Shown here in pieces: positions 53,517 through 62,467 of a stretch of DNA of 64,000 bases (its first letter is position 1; every line of letters starts with the position of its first letter). Made by a program: the position numbers and the translations under genes. The stretch is taken from NCBI GenBank assembly GCA_024710405.1, contig JANJUV010000002.1, positions 1 through 64,000 of the forward strand, written 5' to 3'. The DNA comes from Bacteroidales bacterium. Its GTDB lineage: Bacteria; Bacteroidota; Bacteroidia; Bacteroidales; F082. The notes under the pieces are model-generated. The model searched no databases. It was not told where the DNA came from and worked only from the letters and a program-made list of their open reading frames with translations.

Positions 53517-53641
53517 AAGTTTATCAGTTTAAAAAAATCAGAACTACCGCATTAATAAAAACGAAAGTACATAATCAAATTGTTAAGTCAGCGAAGCCAG
53601 CAAATTTTTTCATACATTCGTCCGTTTAACTGACACACAAC

Positions 53642-54463
53642 ATGCGGATACAATCTGTTCTTCTGATCCTGTTTCTCTTCGCATATTATACCCTTTCGGC
53701 CTTTGAAGGCGTGGCCACTACTGGCGCACGGTCAGCAGGCATGGGGCGCGCTTCAGTAGCACTGAGCGACCTTTGGTCGGTGAACAATAATCCCGCAGGC
53801 ATGGCGCTGATGATGCAGGCGGAAGCCGGAGTGTATTACGAAAACCGATTCCTGATGAAGGAACTCTCGCTGAAAAGTGCTGCATTTGTCCTGCCTGTAG
53901 GGTTTGGCGTGCTCGGACTGAGTTTTAACCAGTTTGGATACAATTTATTTAATGAAAACAAACTTGGGCTGGCTTATGCACGCTCGTTCGGGCAATACCT
54001 GAGGATGGGAGTCGAACTCGATTACCTTTCAACACGTTTTGGAGAAGGCTATGAAGCTGCCGATAACATCACCTTCGGTTTGGGGGCACAGTCAAACCTC
54101 ACCGACAAACTTGTTGTCGGCGCATGGGTATTTAACCCTGTGCGGGCACGGCTCTCCTCATACACCGACGAAAGGGTTCCGGTGGTCATGCGTGTTGGCG
54201 TGCATTATCAATTTACAGATAAATTTTCCGGCACTGCTGAAGTGGACAAACAATCAGACCGCAAGGCCGACCTCAGGGCGGGTCTCGAATATACCCTTAC
54301 CGAAACTTTCTATGCCCGTATGGGTCTTTCCACCCAACCCGAGATGCTTAGTATAGGAACAGGATTCGACTTTGGCAGGCTGAAACTCGACATCGCCGCC
54401 TCTATGCATCAGGTACTCGGAGTTTCGTTTCAGTCAGGGATCAGTTATCAGTTCGGCAAATGA
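53642..54463 (+). CDS. PorV/PorQ-like outer-membrane protein
   Basis: A 273-residue exported beta-barrel (signal peptide about 1-20). The start of the mature chain, TGARSAGMGRASVALSDLW followed by NNNPAGM, is the hallmark of the PorV/PorQ (UPF0164/FadL-like) group that serves type IX secretion, and the chain ends VSFQSGISYQFGK. It overlaps the next gene by 4 bases. It may be a PorV/PorQ paralogue rather than the secretion component itself. Confidence 0.82.
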   Translation: MRIQSVLLILFLFAYYTLSAFEGVATTGARSAGMGRASVALSDLWSVNNNPAGMALMMQAEAGVYYENRFLMKELSLKSAAFVLPVGFGVLGLSFNQFGYNLFNENKLGLAYARSFGQYLRMGVELDYLSTRFGEGYEAADNITFGLGAQSNLTDKLVVGAWVFNPVRARLSSYTDERVPVVMRVGVHYQFTDKFSGTAEVDKQSDRKADLRAGLEYTLTETFYARMGLSTQPEMLSIGTGFDFGRLKLDIAASMHQVLGVSFQSGISYQFGK

Positions 54464-56595
54464 AAAAAATCCGTATTTCACTCTTGCTGTTTTCGGCAAT
54501 CCTGCTTGCCTCCATGAGTCATGCCCAGCAGCCCGACACCTTAGGGCTGCGGTTGCAGCAAATGATGGAAGACCAACTGGAACGCATCACCGAATCAGCC
54601 GAAGAAAACTACGATTTCACCGACCTTTTGGAAGATTATCAGTTTCTTGCCGAAAACCCTGTAAACATCAACTCGGATGACATCATGCTGCTCGAGCAAC
54701 TCAACCTGCTCAGCAGCCTTCAGGTGGAAAACCTGCGGCAATACATCAAAAAATACGGAATGCTATATACCCTGTTCGAGCTTTCGGCTGTTGAAGGTTT
54801 CGACGATCAAACCATTGAACTGATCAGTCCGCTGGTGTATGCTGGTGAAGTGACAAAAACCGAAAAGATAAAGGTTGCCAATGTTGCCCGTTGGGGAAAA
54901 CATCAACTAATTAGCCGGGTGGAACGCACCCTCGAACAACAAAAGGGCTATAGCCCAATTGATGAAGCCGCCTGGAATGCATCACCCAATGCCCGTTATC
55001 TCGGAGATCCTTATAAGATTTACGCCCGATACACCTTTAACTACCGGAACAAAATCAGGGCGGGGATAACCATGGACAAAGATGCCGGCGAAGTGTTTCT
55101 GAAAAACAGCCTACCCGACTCGCTGGCTGCAACCGCAGAAAACAAAGTCCGGAACGGTTTCGATTTTTACTCCATACACCTGTTTGCTTCGGGCATCGGG
55201 CCGCTGAAAGCTATCGCTCTGGGCGACTACCACATTGCTTTCGGACAGGGACTCACTTTGTGGTCGGGGCTGTCGTTCGGCAAATCAACCGACCCGAACG
55301 GCGTCATGAAATACGGGCAGGGAATCAGACCCAACACCTCGGTGAACGAGGTATTCTTCATGCGCGGTGCCGCAGCCACCTACGGTTGGAAAAATATAGA
55401 ACTCACCGCCTTTTACTCCAACAAAGACATTGATGCCTCCATTTCGCTGCCCGATACACTCGATGATGAAGTGATCTTCGCAAGCAGTCTGCAGGAAACA
55501 GGTCTGCACCGTACGATCAGCGAACTCAGCAAAAAAGGCACTGTCGGACAGGAAGTTTACGGGGGCAGGCTTAGCCTCACCTCCAATAGATTCGAAGCAG
55601 GCGTTACGTTGCACGAAACCAGACTGGATGCCGCCTTGACGCCCACAACCTATCCCTACAACCAATTCAGGTTCAACGGAAAAAACCTTTCGAACCAGGG
55701 GATTGACTTTCGCTGGGTAATGCCTCAGCTGATACTGTTCGGAGAGGTTTCGCGCAGTAGTAACAGTTCTCTGGCAGGTATAGCAGGCATGGTGGTTCAG
55801 CCGGCTTCATTTGCGCACCTCACCCTTGCCTGGAGGCATTACGACAAATCGTACCACAACCTGTTCACCAACGGGTTTGGCGAAAGCACTGGCACCAATA
55901 ACGAATCGGGCATTTATGCCGGACTCCGCACCGGCCTTTCAGCGCGATGGAGCCTCACAGCCTACGCTGACCTGTTCCGCTTTCAGTGGCTTCGCTACCA
56001 AACCGATGCGCCAAGCTTCGGACAGGATTACTTCGTGCAATTCGACCACAGACTCAGCCGCAAAGCTGACTTCTATTTCCGGTACCGGTACAAAAACAAG
56101 ATGACCAACGACAACAGCAGCTGGCAGCGTATCGACCCGGTGACAATTTATAACAAACAATCTGTCAGGTTTCACATCAGCTATGTGATTTCTCCTGTCT
56201 TCATCTTCAAAAACAGGGCCGAATGGATCATATACAAGCAGACAAACCAGCCCGAAAGCAATGGTTTCCTGATTTACCATGATGTGCTGTACAGGCCCGG
56301 AAACAAACCCTACGATTTTACACTGCGCTATGCCATGTTCGACTCAGAATCGTACGACAGCCGACTCTATGCCTACGAAAACGATGTGCTCAATGCCTTC
56401 AGCATCCCTGCTTTTTCGGGCAGAGGCACACGGATTTACCTGCTGATGAAACTCAGCCTGCACCATTCGCTCGATCTGTGGTTCAGGGTGGCACAAACCT
56501 GGTATGCCGACAGAAAAACAGTAGGAACCGGCCTCGACCTCATCGAAGGCAACCGGAAAACGGATGCCAAAATACAGCTCAGGTGGAAGTTTTGA
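54460..56595 (+). CDS. Helix-hairpin-helix N-domain plus outer-membrane barrel protein
   Basis: A 711-residue exported protein (signal peptide ending SHAQ). Residues about 55-125 contain HHH-like repeats (NPVNINSDDIMLLEQLNLLSS and LFELSAVEGFDDQTIELISPL), as in ComEA-type domains. The rest (about 140-711) is a large beta-barrel with many strands such as YKIYARYTFNYRNKIRAGITM, ending DAKIQLRWKF. DNA binding at the cell surface could be guessed from the HHH part but is unproven. Coupled by ATGA overlap to the PorV-like gene. Confidence 0.82.
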   Translation: MKKIRISLLLFSAILLASMSHAQQPDTLGLRLQQMMEDQLERITESAEENYDFTDLLEDYQFLAENPVNINSDDIMLLEQLNLLSSLQVENLRQYIKKYGMLYTLFELSAVEGFDDQTIELISPLVYAGEVTKTEKIKVANVARWGKHQLISRVERTLEQQKGYSPIDEAAWNASPNARYLGDPYKIYARYTFNYRNKIRAGITMDKDAGEVFLKNSLPDSLAATAENKVRNGFDFYSIHLFASGIGPLKAIALGDYHIAFGQGLTLWSGLSFGKSTDPNGVMKYGQGIRPNTSVNEVFFMRGAAATYGWKNIELTAFYSNKDIDASISLPDTLDDEVIFASSLQETGLHRTISELSKKGTVGQEVYGGRLSLTSNRFEAGVTLHETRLDAALTPTTYPYNQFRFNGKNLSNQGIDFRWVMPQLILFGEVSRSSNSSLAGIAGMVVQPASFAHLTLAWRHYDKSYHNLFTNGFGESTGTNNESGIYAGLRTGLSARWSLTAYADLFRFQWLRYQTDAPSFGQDYFVQFDHRLSRKADFYFRYRYKNKMTNDNSSWQRIDPVTIYNKQSVRFHISYVISPVFIFKNRAEWIIYKQTNQPESNGFLIYHDVLYRPGNKPYDFTLRYAMFDSESYDSRLYAYENDVLNAFSIPAFSGRGTRIYLLMKLSLHHSLDLWFRVAQTWYADRKTVGTGLDLIEGNRKTDAKIQLRWKF

Positions 56596-57205
56596 GGCAC
56601 ATGCGAAATTCAGAATTCCTGATTCACGAAAGTGGTTGATTTTTTGTGGTGCAAGGCGTCATGTGTGTTTTGTGATTCACCAGACAACACTCAGTCTGAT
56701 TTTAAAACACTGATTGTCAATCTTCGATCTTAAATAAATATAGGGATTTAACGATTTTTGATTTAAGAGTTTAGATTTCCGATTTTTGAACTTCGGCATT
56801 TCGACAGGCTTCCTTCAGGAGGCTCAGGATGTCATGATGTACCGCAGACTCAGCTTAAAATTTTAGAAGTGGCTGTTTCACCATCTGACATCTCTTCGAT
56901 ACGAAATGGAGTTTTCGCCAAGAGCAAAATGAAAAGTTCCACGCCGCGCCTGCCGCGAGAAATACTTTTTGATGTATGAATTATAATTTTTATTGTGGCT
57001 GAAACATTTAGTGAATACCTGACGCCAACCGCAACGGCTTGAAAAGAGAAACCGACCCGAGCATCAGCATCAAAATAATCTCATTAAAAAGCAAACTTGC
57101 CCTTTAGGTCGTATATTTGGGAAAACTTTTAAATAATGTTCGCCCACTGCTGAAGGCTGCCATGGGTGTAAAATACGAATCTGCATCATTTAACTGGTCA
57201 ATACC
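56596..57205. other. 610-bp intergenic region, no gene
   Basis: No credible frame. A short imperfect hairpin GCTTCC-TTCA-GGAGGC lies within TTCGACAGGCTTCC...CTCAGG at about 56797-56828, wording that recurs between genes in Bacteroidota. TATATTTG at 57112-57119 may be the -7 element for the next gene. Confidence 0.55.
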
Positions 57206-58816
57206 ATGAGCAAGAGAATTATATTTATTGTATTATTTCTAGTCATCTTTGCACTGGAAGGATTCGTCCAAAGCAATTTCAATTATGAGGTTTCATTGAT
57301 TCCTGTTTCAGTCTCCAACCTTTCGGGACTGCAATCCTACGCTTTTGCGCAACATCAGGAAAAATGGCTGATTCTGGGAGGCCGAAAAGACGGGCTTCAT
57401 GCCCGGCAGCCATTTAATGCATTTCCTGAATCTCATAATAACACGGAGATTTTCGTGGTAGATGTTGTCAATAATCAATTATGGTCCACTTCAGTGAACG
57501 AGTTGCCTGTCAGTATAAAGGAACAATTACAGTCCACAAATATGAATTTTTATCAGGATGCTGACAGTCTGTATATCATCGGAGGCTATGGTTTTTCAGC
57601 AACATCAGACAACCACATAACACACCCTTTCCTCACTTCCATAAATGTTCCTGAGCTCATTACTGCCATTCAAAACAATCAAGCAATTACCCCATGTTTT
57701 AAACAAATTCAGCATGATATCTTTGCTGTAACCGGTGGCCACCTGAAAAAGCTGAATGGTTTGTTCTACCTGATCGGAGGTCACAGATTCGATGGAAGAT
57801 ACAATCCAATGGGGAATCCGACATATATTCAGGAATATACAAACCAAATAAGGATATTTTCTATAAACAATTCGGCGCAACAGCTGAGTTATGGCAATTA
57901 TTCTTCTATTACGGATCCTGTTCACCTGAGGAGGAGGGACTACAATTTGCTGCCACAAATTTTTCCTGATCACGAACAGGGTTTTACCATCTCTTCAGGA
58001 GTTTTTCAATTGAATGCTGATTTGCCATTTTTATATCCTGTTGACATCAAGCAAAACGGCTATACACCCATCACTTCATTCAATCAATATCTGAGCAATT
58101 ACCATTGTGCTCTGGCTTGCTTATATGATAGTGCCGGTAACAATATGCACACATTGTTTTTTGGCGGGATGAGCCAATACTATTACCAGGATGGAAATTT
58201 GATTCAGGATGATTTAGTTCCATTCGTAAAAACAGTCAGTCGCCTCACCCGAGATTCAGGAGGTAACCTGACCGAGTATCAGCTGCCTCTCGAAATGCCG
58301 GCATTGGTTGGTTCGGGTGCAGAATTCATTCCCAATTTACATTTGCCACATTTTTCAAATAAAGTAATCAAATTAAACGAAGTAGAACAGAGCCATTTCA
58401 TGATAGGCCATATTTTTGGCGGTATCCGCAGTCCATTACTGAATCCTTTTTCCAACAACCAAACAAATCAAACATCTGCCGATAATACTATTTATGAGGT
58501 TTGGCTAACGGAAAATCCACTTTCGACCAACGAACATAAAATCGATGGAAAAAACCCATATAAGATTACCATCCATCCTAATCCCTTTAAGAATGATTTC
58601 CGTATAAATTTTCATTCCGATAAAGAGGTTCATGTAAATTATCTTTTAACAAACAATTCCGGACATATCCTTCTTCAATCAGAAGATATTTTATGCGCAT
58701 CCGGAAACAACACAATAGATGTGAATTGGAACAACAAAAAAAATGTGGGTCAACTATTTTTAACCGTAATTATTGACAACAAGTTTTACATGAGCAAAAA
58801 GTTGATAAGAAAATAA
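57206..58816 (+). CDS. Secreted kelch-like protein with T9SS type A sorting domain
   Basis: A 536-residue secreted protein: signal peptide (about 1-21), then kelch-like propeller blades (WLILGGRKDG, LYIIGGYGFS, FYLIGGHRFDG, LFFGGMSQYY, HIFGGIRSPL) and a C-terminal domain of about 85 residues beginning ITIHPNPFKNDFRINF and ending YMSKKLIRK, the type A T9SS sorting signal. It should pass the outer membrane through the Por secretion system and be anchored or released. Ligand unknown. It stands alone. Confidence 0.88.
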   Translation: MSKRIIFIVLFLVIFALEGFVQSNFNYEVSLIPVSVSNLSGLQSYAFAQHQEKWLILGGRKDGLHARQPFNAFPESHNNTEIFVVDVVNNQLWSTSVNELPVSIKEQLQSTNMNFYQDADSLYIIGGYGFSATSDNHITHPFLTSINVPELITAIQNNQAITPCFKQIQHDIFAVTGGHLKKLNGLFYLIGGHRFDGRYNPMGNPTYIQEYTNQIRIFSINNSAQQLSYGNYSSITDPVHLRRRDYNLLPQIFPDHEQGFTISSGVFQLNADLPFLYPVDIKQNGYTPITSFNQYLSNYHCALACLYDSAGNNMHTLFFGGMSQYYYQDGNLIQDDLVPFVKTVSRLTRDSGGNLTEYQLPLEMPALVGSGAEFIPNLHLPHFSNKVIKLNEVEQSHFMIGHIFGGIRSPLLNPFSNNQTNQTSADNTIYEVWLTENPLSTNEHKIDGKNPYKITIHPNPFKNDFRINFHSDKEVHVNYLLTNNSGHILLQSEDILCASGNNTIDVNWNNKKNVGQLFLTVIIDNKFYMSKKLIRK

Positions 58817-59047
58817 TCGACACGAGAAACCCGTGATCAGATGTTGACCCAAAGACGTGGGGCATATCCGTATGCTAGAAAACTTTTTTCCAACCAGTAC
58901 CTCAGCCGGAAAATATGAAATGAACGTAATTCAGCCCAACCAGAATCAACTGACCAGAAGCCAGAGGCCAGAAATCAGAAACAAGAATCAAGAATTCTAC
59001 AGCTTATCTTTACAAATCCGAAAAATACTGGATAAACAACCTCTTAC
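58817..59047. other. Intergenic with AAGAA-type degenerate repeats
   Basis: About 230 bases. A 64-codon plus-strand frame (58857-59051) is low-complexity and unlike a protein. The stretch at 58940-59000 is built from CAGAA/AAGAA-like words, similar to the microsatellite near 160-190. TATCTTTA at about 59006 may serve as -7 for the peptidase gene. Confidence 0.5.
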
Positions 59048-59707
59048 ATGAACAACTTAAAAACACCTGCCTTTATCCTTCTGTCAGCATTAGTGCTGTC
59101 TTTTGGAGGATGCCGTAAATCTGGCGATGAGGATAAACATGATTTCCCTAAGAAGATCAGTTATTACATCCACAACATCAGGCCATCATATCCTGTTGAA
59201 GGTCTCATTTTCCTTGATGTTCAGCCACATTTGCAATCCACCGAATACACCTGTGGTCCGGCAGCTGTGGTTACATTGCTGAGGTATTATGGCAGACAAG
59301 GCAACGAGATGGACATTGCCGAAGCCATGGGAACAAGTTCTGAAGTTGGCACCAACCCGGGGCAAATGACCGGATGGCTCAAAAACAATGGCTTTGAGGC
59401 CGAATGGCATCAGGAGGGTTCGCTCGAAATGCTTCGTGAACATCTGGCCAATGACACTCCCGTATTGGTTGAATGGAGTGATTGGGGAGGCCATTGGGCA
59501 TTAGTAGTTGGTTATGACATCCGCGATCCGCAAAACATTATGGATGATGTAATCATTTTTGCCGATCCCTATGATTACCATGACGACAACCCCGACGGAA
59601 TAACATGGTTCAATGCCCAGCGCTTTTATTATATGTGGTACGACGCATTGCTTTTCGGAGATGTGATGAAAAGAGTACATATTATTGCAAAGCCGGTTGC
59701 CTTGTAA
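59048..59707 (+). CDS. C39-like cysteine peptidase lipoprotein
   Basis: A 219-residue lipoprotein (lipobox FGGC at about residue 22, then RKSGDED). The papain-like C39 fold is marked by the oxyanion glutamine Q63, catalytic cysteine C69 in EYTCGPAAVV, H149 in GGHWALVVGYD and D163 in ADPYDY. C39-like domains cleave leader peptides or cell-wall-associated substrates; without an ABC transporter fused or adjacent it is probably a stand-alone periplasmic or surface peptidase (pfam13529 type). Confidence 0.88.
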   Translation: MNNLKTPAFILLSALVLSFGGCRKSGDEDKHDFPKKISYYIHNIRPSYPVEGLIFLDVQPHLQSTEYTCGPAAVVTLLRYYGRQGNEMDIAEAMGTSSEVGTNPGQMTGWLKNNGFEAEWHQEGSLEMLREHLANDTPVLVEWSDWGGHWALVVGYDIRDPQNIMDDVIIFADPYDYHDDNPDGITWFNAQRFYYMWYDALLFGDVMKRVHIIAKPVAL

Positions 59708-59854
59708 CGTTCTTTATAGCTCAAAATCAATTAGATTCCTTGTATTCATGAATGGTAGATGCAATCAGCCTTAGCACATTACGATTCTTATTTATAAACA
59801 CCAACAAGAGGATAACTTTTCAGTATATATGTCATTAATATCCGTCAGTCAGCT

Positions 59855-59862
59855 TACCTTTG
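59855..59862 (+). promoter_or_regulatory. -7 element for the DivIC/FtsB-like gene
   Basis: TACCTTTG, 13 bases before the ATG at 59876. Confidence 0.55.
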
Positions 59863-59875
59863 CATAAAACCAGTT

Positions 59876-60169
59876 ATGTCCACACTGCTCCGCATCCTCA
59901 AAAACAAATACTTCCTCACTCTGTTGGTGTTTGGGGTGTGGATGGCATTTTTCGATCAGAACAAATACCAGAATCAGCGCAGGTTACAGGAATCACTAAA
60001 CAAACTCGAACGTCAGAAAGCCTTCTTCATCCGCGAAATTGACGAAAACCGCAAACTCACCGATGCCCTCACCAACGACACAGCTCTGATGGAGCAATAT
60101 GCCCGTGAAAAATACCTCATGAAAAAGCCCAATGAGGTCATCTACCTCATCGCGAAAGAAAACAAATAA
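59876..60169 (+). CDS. Septum formation initiator (DivIC/FtsB family)
   Basis: A 97-residue bitopic membrane protein of the divisome. One membrane helix (about 12-28, YFLTLLVFGVWMAFF) is followed by a coiled coil (about 33-75, QRRLQESLNKLERQKAFF) and the conserved end MEQYAREKYLMKKPNEVIYLI. Length is typical of FtsB/DivIC, which links FtsL/FtsQ to septal wall synthesis. A second frame in the same region is a shadow. Confidence 0.92.
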   Translation: MSTLLRILKNKYFLTLLVFGVWMAFFDQNKYQNQRRLQESLNKLERQKAFFIREIDENRKLTDALTNDTALMEQYAREKYLMKKPNEVIYLIAKENK

Positions 60170-60719
60170 ATTTACCATTTTTTAACATGCTGCATTGCAA
60201 CCGCCTGCATGCTTTCTGCGTCTTTCTAATAACTGATAATCAGGTTTTCAGGCTTTGTCAGTTTTGATCATCATGCGCAGGGAAGTTTTAATACGTATTC
60301 GGCCCTACTGACGTTATCAAACAGATACAAACTGACAATTTGCTTATTGATAGCCGTTGCAGGTTTTAATACTTGACTGTCAGTCTGTTCGCTGTGTATT
60401 ACTTCTATGCGTAAAGTGTGTTTTCACAACAACAAACTTTCCGGCCCGGATGAACAAAGCACAGCATTGAATGTTAAAAGAATAAAGTAAACAATAATAT
60501 TTCAAACAATTATGAATACCTTGTTGAGTTTGATCGGGCTACGCCGGAAGAGCAGGATGCGCAAACCTTTGCCGGTTGCGCGTGTCCGTTACCAGTTTAA
60601 TCTTCCCGGCATACGCAATTTCCATTTGCTCCCGCTTTCAGGCCTCAGGCAGCCATTTTATGTTTTTTCGGCCTTCAAAACCCTAAAACCTGCTGCCCAC
60701 CTGAAACCCAAAGGATGAA
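60170..60719. other. 550-bp region before the ABC operon
   Basis: No recognised gene except a doubtful small frame at 60512-60718. No consensus TAnnTTTG promoter, terminator or repeat was found, so the promoter of the ABC/LolA operon is not identified. Confidence 0.5.
60512..60718 (+). CDS. Doubtful small basic ORF
   Basis: A 68-codon frame whose stop lies one base before the ABC ATPase start. The product is strongly basic (MRKPLPVARVRYQF) with no signal or membrane segment and no recognisable family. Position at the head of an operon is its only support; it may be chance. Confidence 0.25.
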   Translation: MNTLLSLIGLRRKSRMRKPLPVARVRYQFNLPGIRNFHLLPLSGLRQPFYVFSAFKTLKPAAHLKPKG

Positions 60720-61628
60720 ATGAAGGCAGAAGAACTGCTTATAGCCCGGGGTTTGGTAAAACATTTCGGGCCTCAAAAAGCTGTGGACGGTATTGATATT
60801 ACTGTTCGCAAAGGCGACATATATGGATTTCTGGGGCCTAACGGCTCGGGTAAAAGCACCACCATCAGAATGATGCTTAGCCTGATACGTCCCGACAGCG
60901 GCTCGGTGGTTATGTTTGGGATGCCTCTTGAAGCAAACAGGGCGGCCATACTCAGCAGAATTGGCGCCTTGATCGAGCGTCCTGATTTCTACCTTTACCT
61001 CAGCGCCCTGAAAAACCTTGAGCTGCTGTGCCGCTATTCGGGCATCAATGCTAACCACGAACATATGATGGAAATACTGCGGCTTGTTGGACTGGCCGAC
61101 CGTGCCCACAGCGCGGTGAAGACCTTCAGTCACGGCATGAAACAACGTCTCGGCATCGCACAAACCTTGCTCCACGACCCCGAACTGATCATCCTCGACG
61201 AACCTGTCAACGGCCTCGACCCGCAGGGCATCAAGGACATGCGTGACCTGATACTGAAGCTGAACAGCGATAAAGGAAAAACACTGATTATCTCCTCCCA
61301 TATCCTCCGCGAGATGGAACTTATTGCCAACCGCATGGTGGTGATCAACAAAGGAAAAGTAGTTGTGGAAGGCGATGTCCGCGAACTCACCATGCAGGGC
61401 AGGCAACGTATGGTGCTCGTGACGAGCAACCCACAGAAATCCATTTCGCTGCTCACGGAAAACTTTCCCGGAACCGAATTCAGCCTCAACAGGCTCAACG
61501 AGATACAGGCCGAGGTTGACCCCGTACGTGTGGAAGCCATAAACCGTCTGCTGGTACAGCACGACATAGGGGTAAGGCAACTGAATGTGATGAACAGCCT
61601 TGAAGATTATTTTCTGAATATCACCTGA
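60720..61628 (+). CDS. ABC transporter ATP-binding protein
   Basis: A 302-residue ATPase with Walker A GPNGSGKSTT (about residues 39-48), signature FSHGMKQRLG, Walker B LIILDEPVNGLDPQG and the switch histidine in ISSHILREM. A C-terminal extension of about 90 residues resembles the other ATPase of the window (25485), a likely paralogue. The permease starts 2 bases later and a LolA-like gene closes the operon, hinting at lipid or lipoprotein-related export. Confidence 0.93.
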   Translation: MKAEELLIARGLVKHFGPQKAVDGIDITVRKGDIYGFLGPNGSGKSTTIRMMLSLIRPDSGSVVMFGMPLEANRAAILSRIGALIERPDFYLYLSALKNLELLCRYSGINANHEHMMEILRLVGLADRAHSAVKTFSHGMKQRLGIAQTLLHDPELIILDEPVNGLDPQGIKDMRDLILKLNSDKGKTLIISSHILREMELIANRMVVINKGKVVVEGDVRELTMQGRQRMVLVTSNPQKSISLLTENFPGTEFSLNRLNEIQAEVDPVRVEAINRLLVQHDIGVRQLNVMNSLEDYFLNIT

Positions 61629-61630
61629 TT

Positions 61631-62467
61631 ATGATCAACCTGATTCAACTCGAAATGTTCAAGCTGTTCAACCGTGGGTTGGCATATATTGGTTTTGTGG
61701 CAATTTTTCTCATTGTGCTTGTCATACAGGTGGGTATGTATGTCGAGGGGCAGCGCCTGCTCGACTTCCTCATCCAAAGCCTGTCGGAGGTATTTTTGCT
61801 ACAGGGGAAGCTGATCAATGTGTACACTGTTACTTATATCATACTCAACAGTTTGTGGATACATATTCCGATACTGGTAGCAATTGTTGCCGGCGACATG
61901 GTTTCGGGCGAGGCCGGGAGGGGCACATTCAGGCTGTTGCTCACCCGTCCGGTTGGGAGGGCCAAATTACTTGCAGCTAAGTTCATCACGGCTCAGGTGT
62001 ATGCCACCTTGCTTGTGGTGTTGCTCATGGTGATGAGTCTGGGCATAGGCCGGTTGTTTTTTGAGCATGGCGATATGATTGTGCTGATGAACACCATCAA
62101 CATTTTCGATCAGTCGGATGTGTTGTGGCGTTTTATGGCGGCTTTTGGTTACGGTATCGTCAGTATGTGGGTGATCGCTGCGCTTTCGTTTCTTTTTTCG
62201 GTTCGGGCCACCAACTCGCTCGGACCTGTGATCTCGGCTATGTCGGTTGTTATTTTGTTTACGATCATCTCCAACTTCAGCGTGGGTGTGTTCGAGCCGG
62301 TGAAGCCATTCCTGTTCACCTCTTACCTAAACGGTTGGCAGCTGTTCTTTGATGATCCTATTGATTTTGTGCTGATCTATAAATCACTGGCTGTGCTTGT
62401 AGCACATATCACCGCGTTCTATCTGCTGTCTGTGTTTATTTTTGTCAGAAAAGATATTACATCATGA
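61631..62467 (+). CDS. ABC-2 type transporter permease
   Basis: A 278-residue membrane protein with about six helices (GLAYIGFVAIFLIVLVIQVG, ILVAIVAGDMVSGEAGRGT, VSMWVIAALSFLFSV). The cytoplasmic loop SGEAGRGTFRLLLTRPVGR is the usual ABC-2 feature contacting the ATPase. It overlaps the LolA-like gene by 4 bases. Exporter; substrate not evident. Confidence 0.88.
   Translation: MINLIQLEMFKLFNRGLAYIGFVAIFLIVLVIQVGMYVEGQRLLDFLIQSLSEVFLLQGKLINVYTVTYIILNSLWIHIPILVAIVAGDMVSGEAGRGTFRLLLTRPVGRAKLLAAKFITAQVYATLLVVLLMVMSLGIGRLFFEHGDMIVLMNTINIFDQSDVLWRFMAAFGYGIVSMWVIAALSFLFSVRATNSLGPVISAMSVVILFTIISNFSVGVFEPVKPFLFTSYLNGWQLFFDDPIDFVLIYKSLAVLVAHITAFYLLSVFIFVRKDITS

Noticed and set aside
56700-56900. Insertion sequence remnant between the HHH-barrel and kelch genes
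   Set aside because: No transposase-like frame or terminal inverted repeats were found; only a short imperfect hairpin.
58857-59051. 64-codon plus-strand frame before the C39-like peptidase
   Set aside because: Low-complexity composition built from CAGAA-type repeats, no signal or fold, and it overlaps the next start by a few bases without a plausible leader role.
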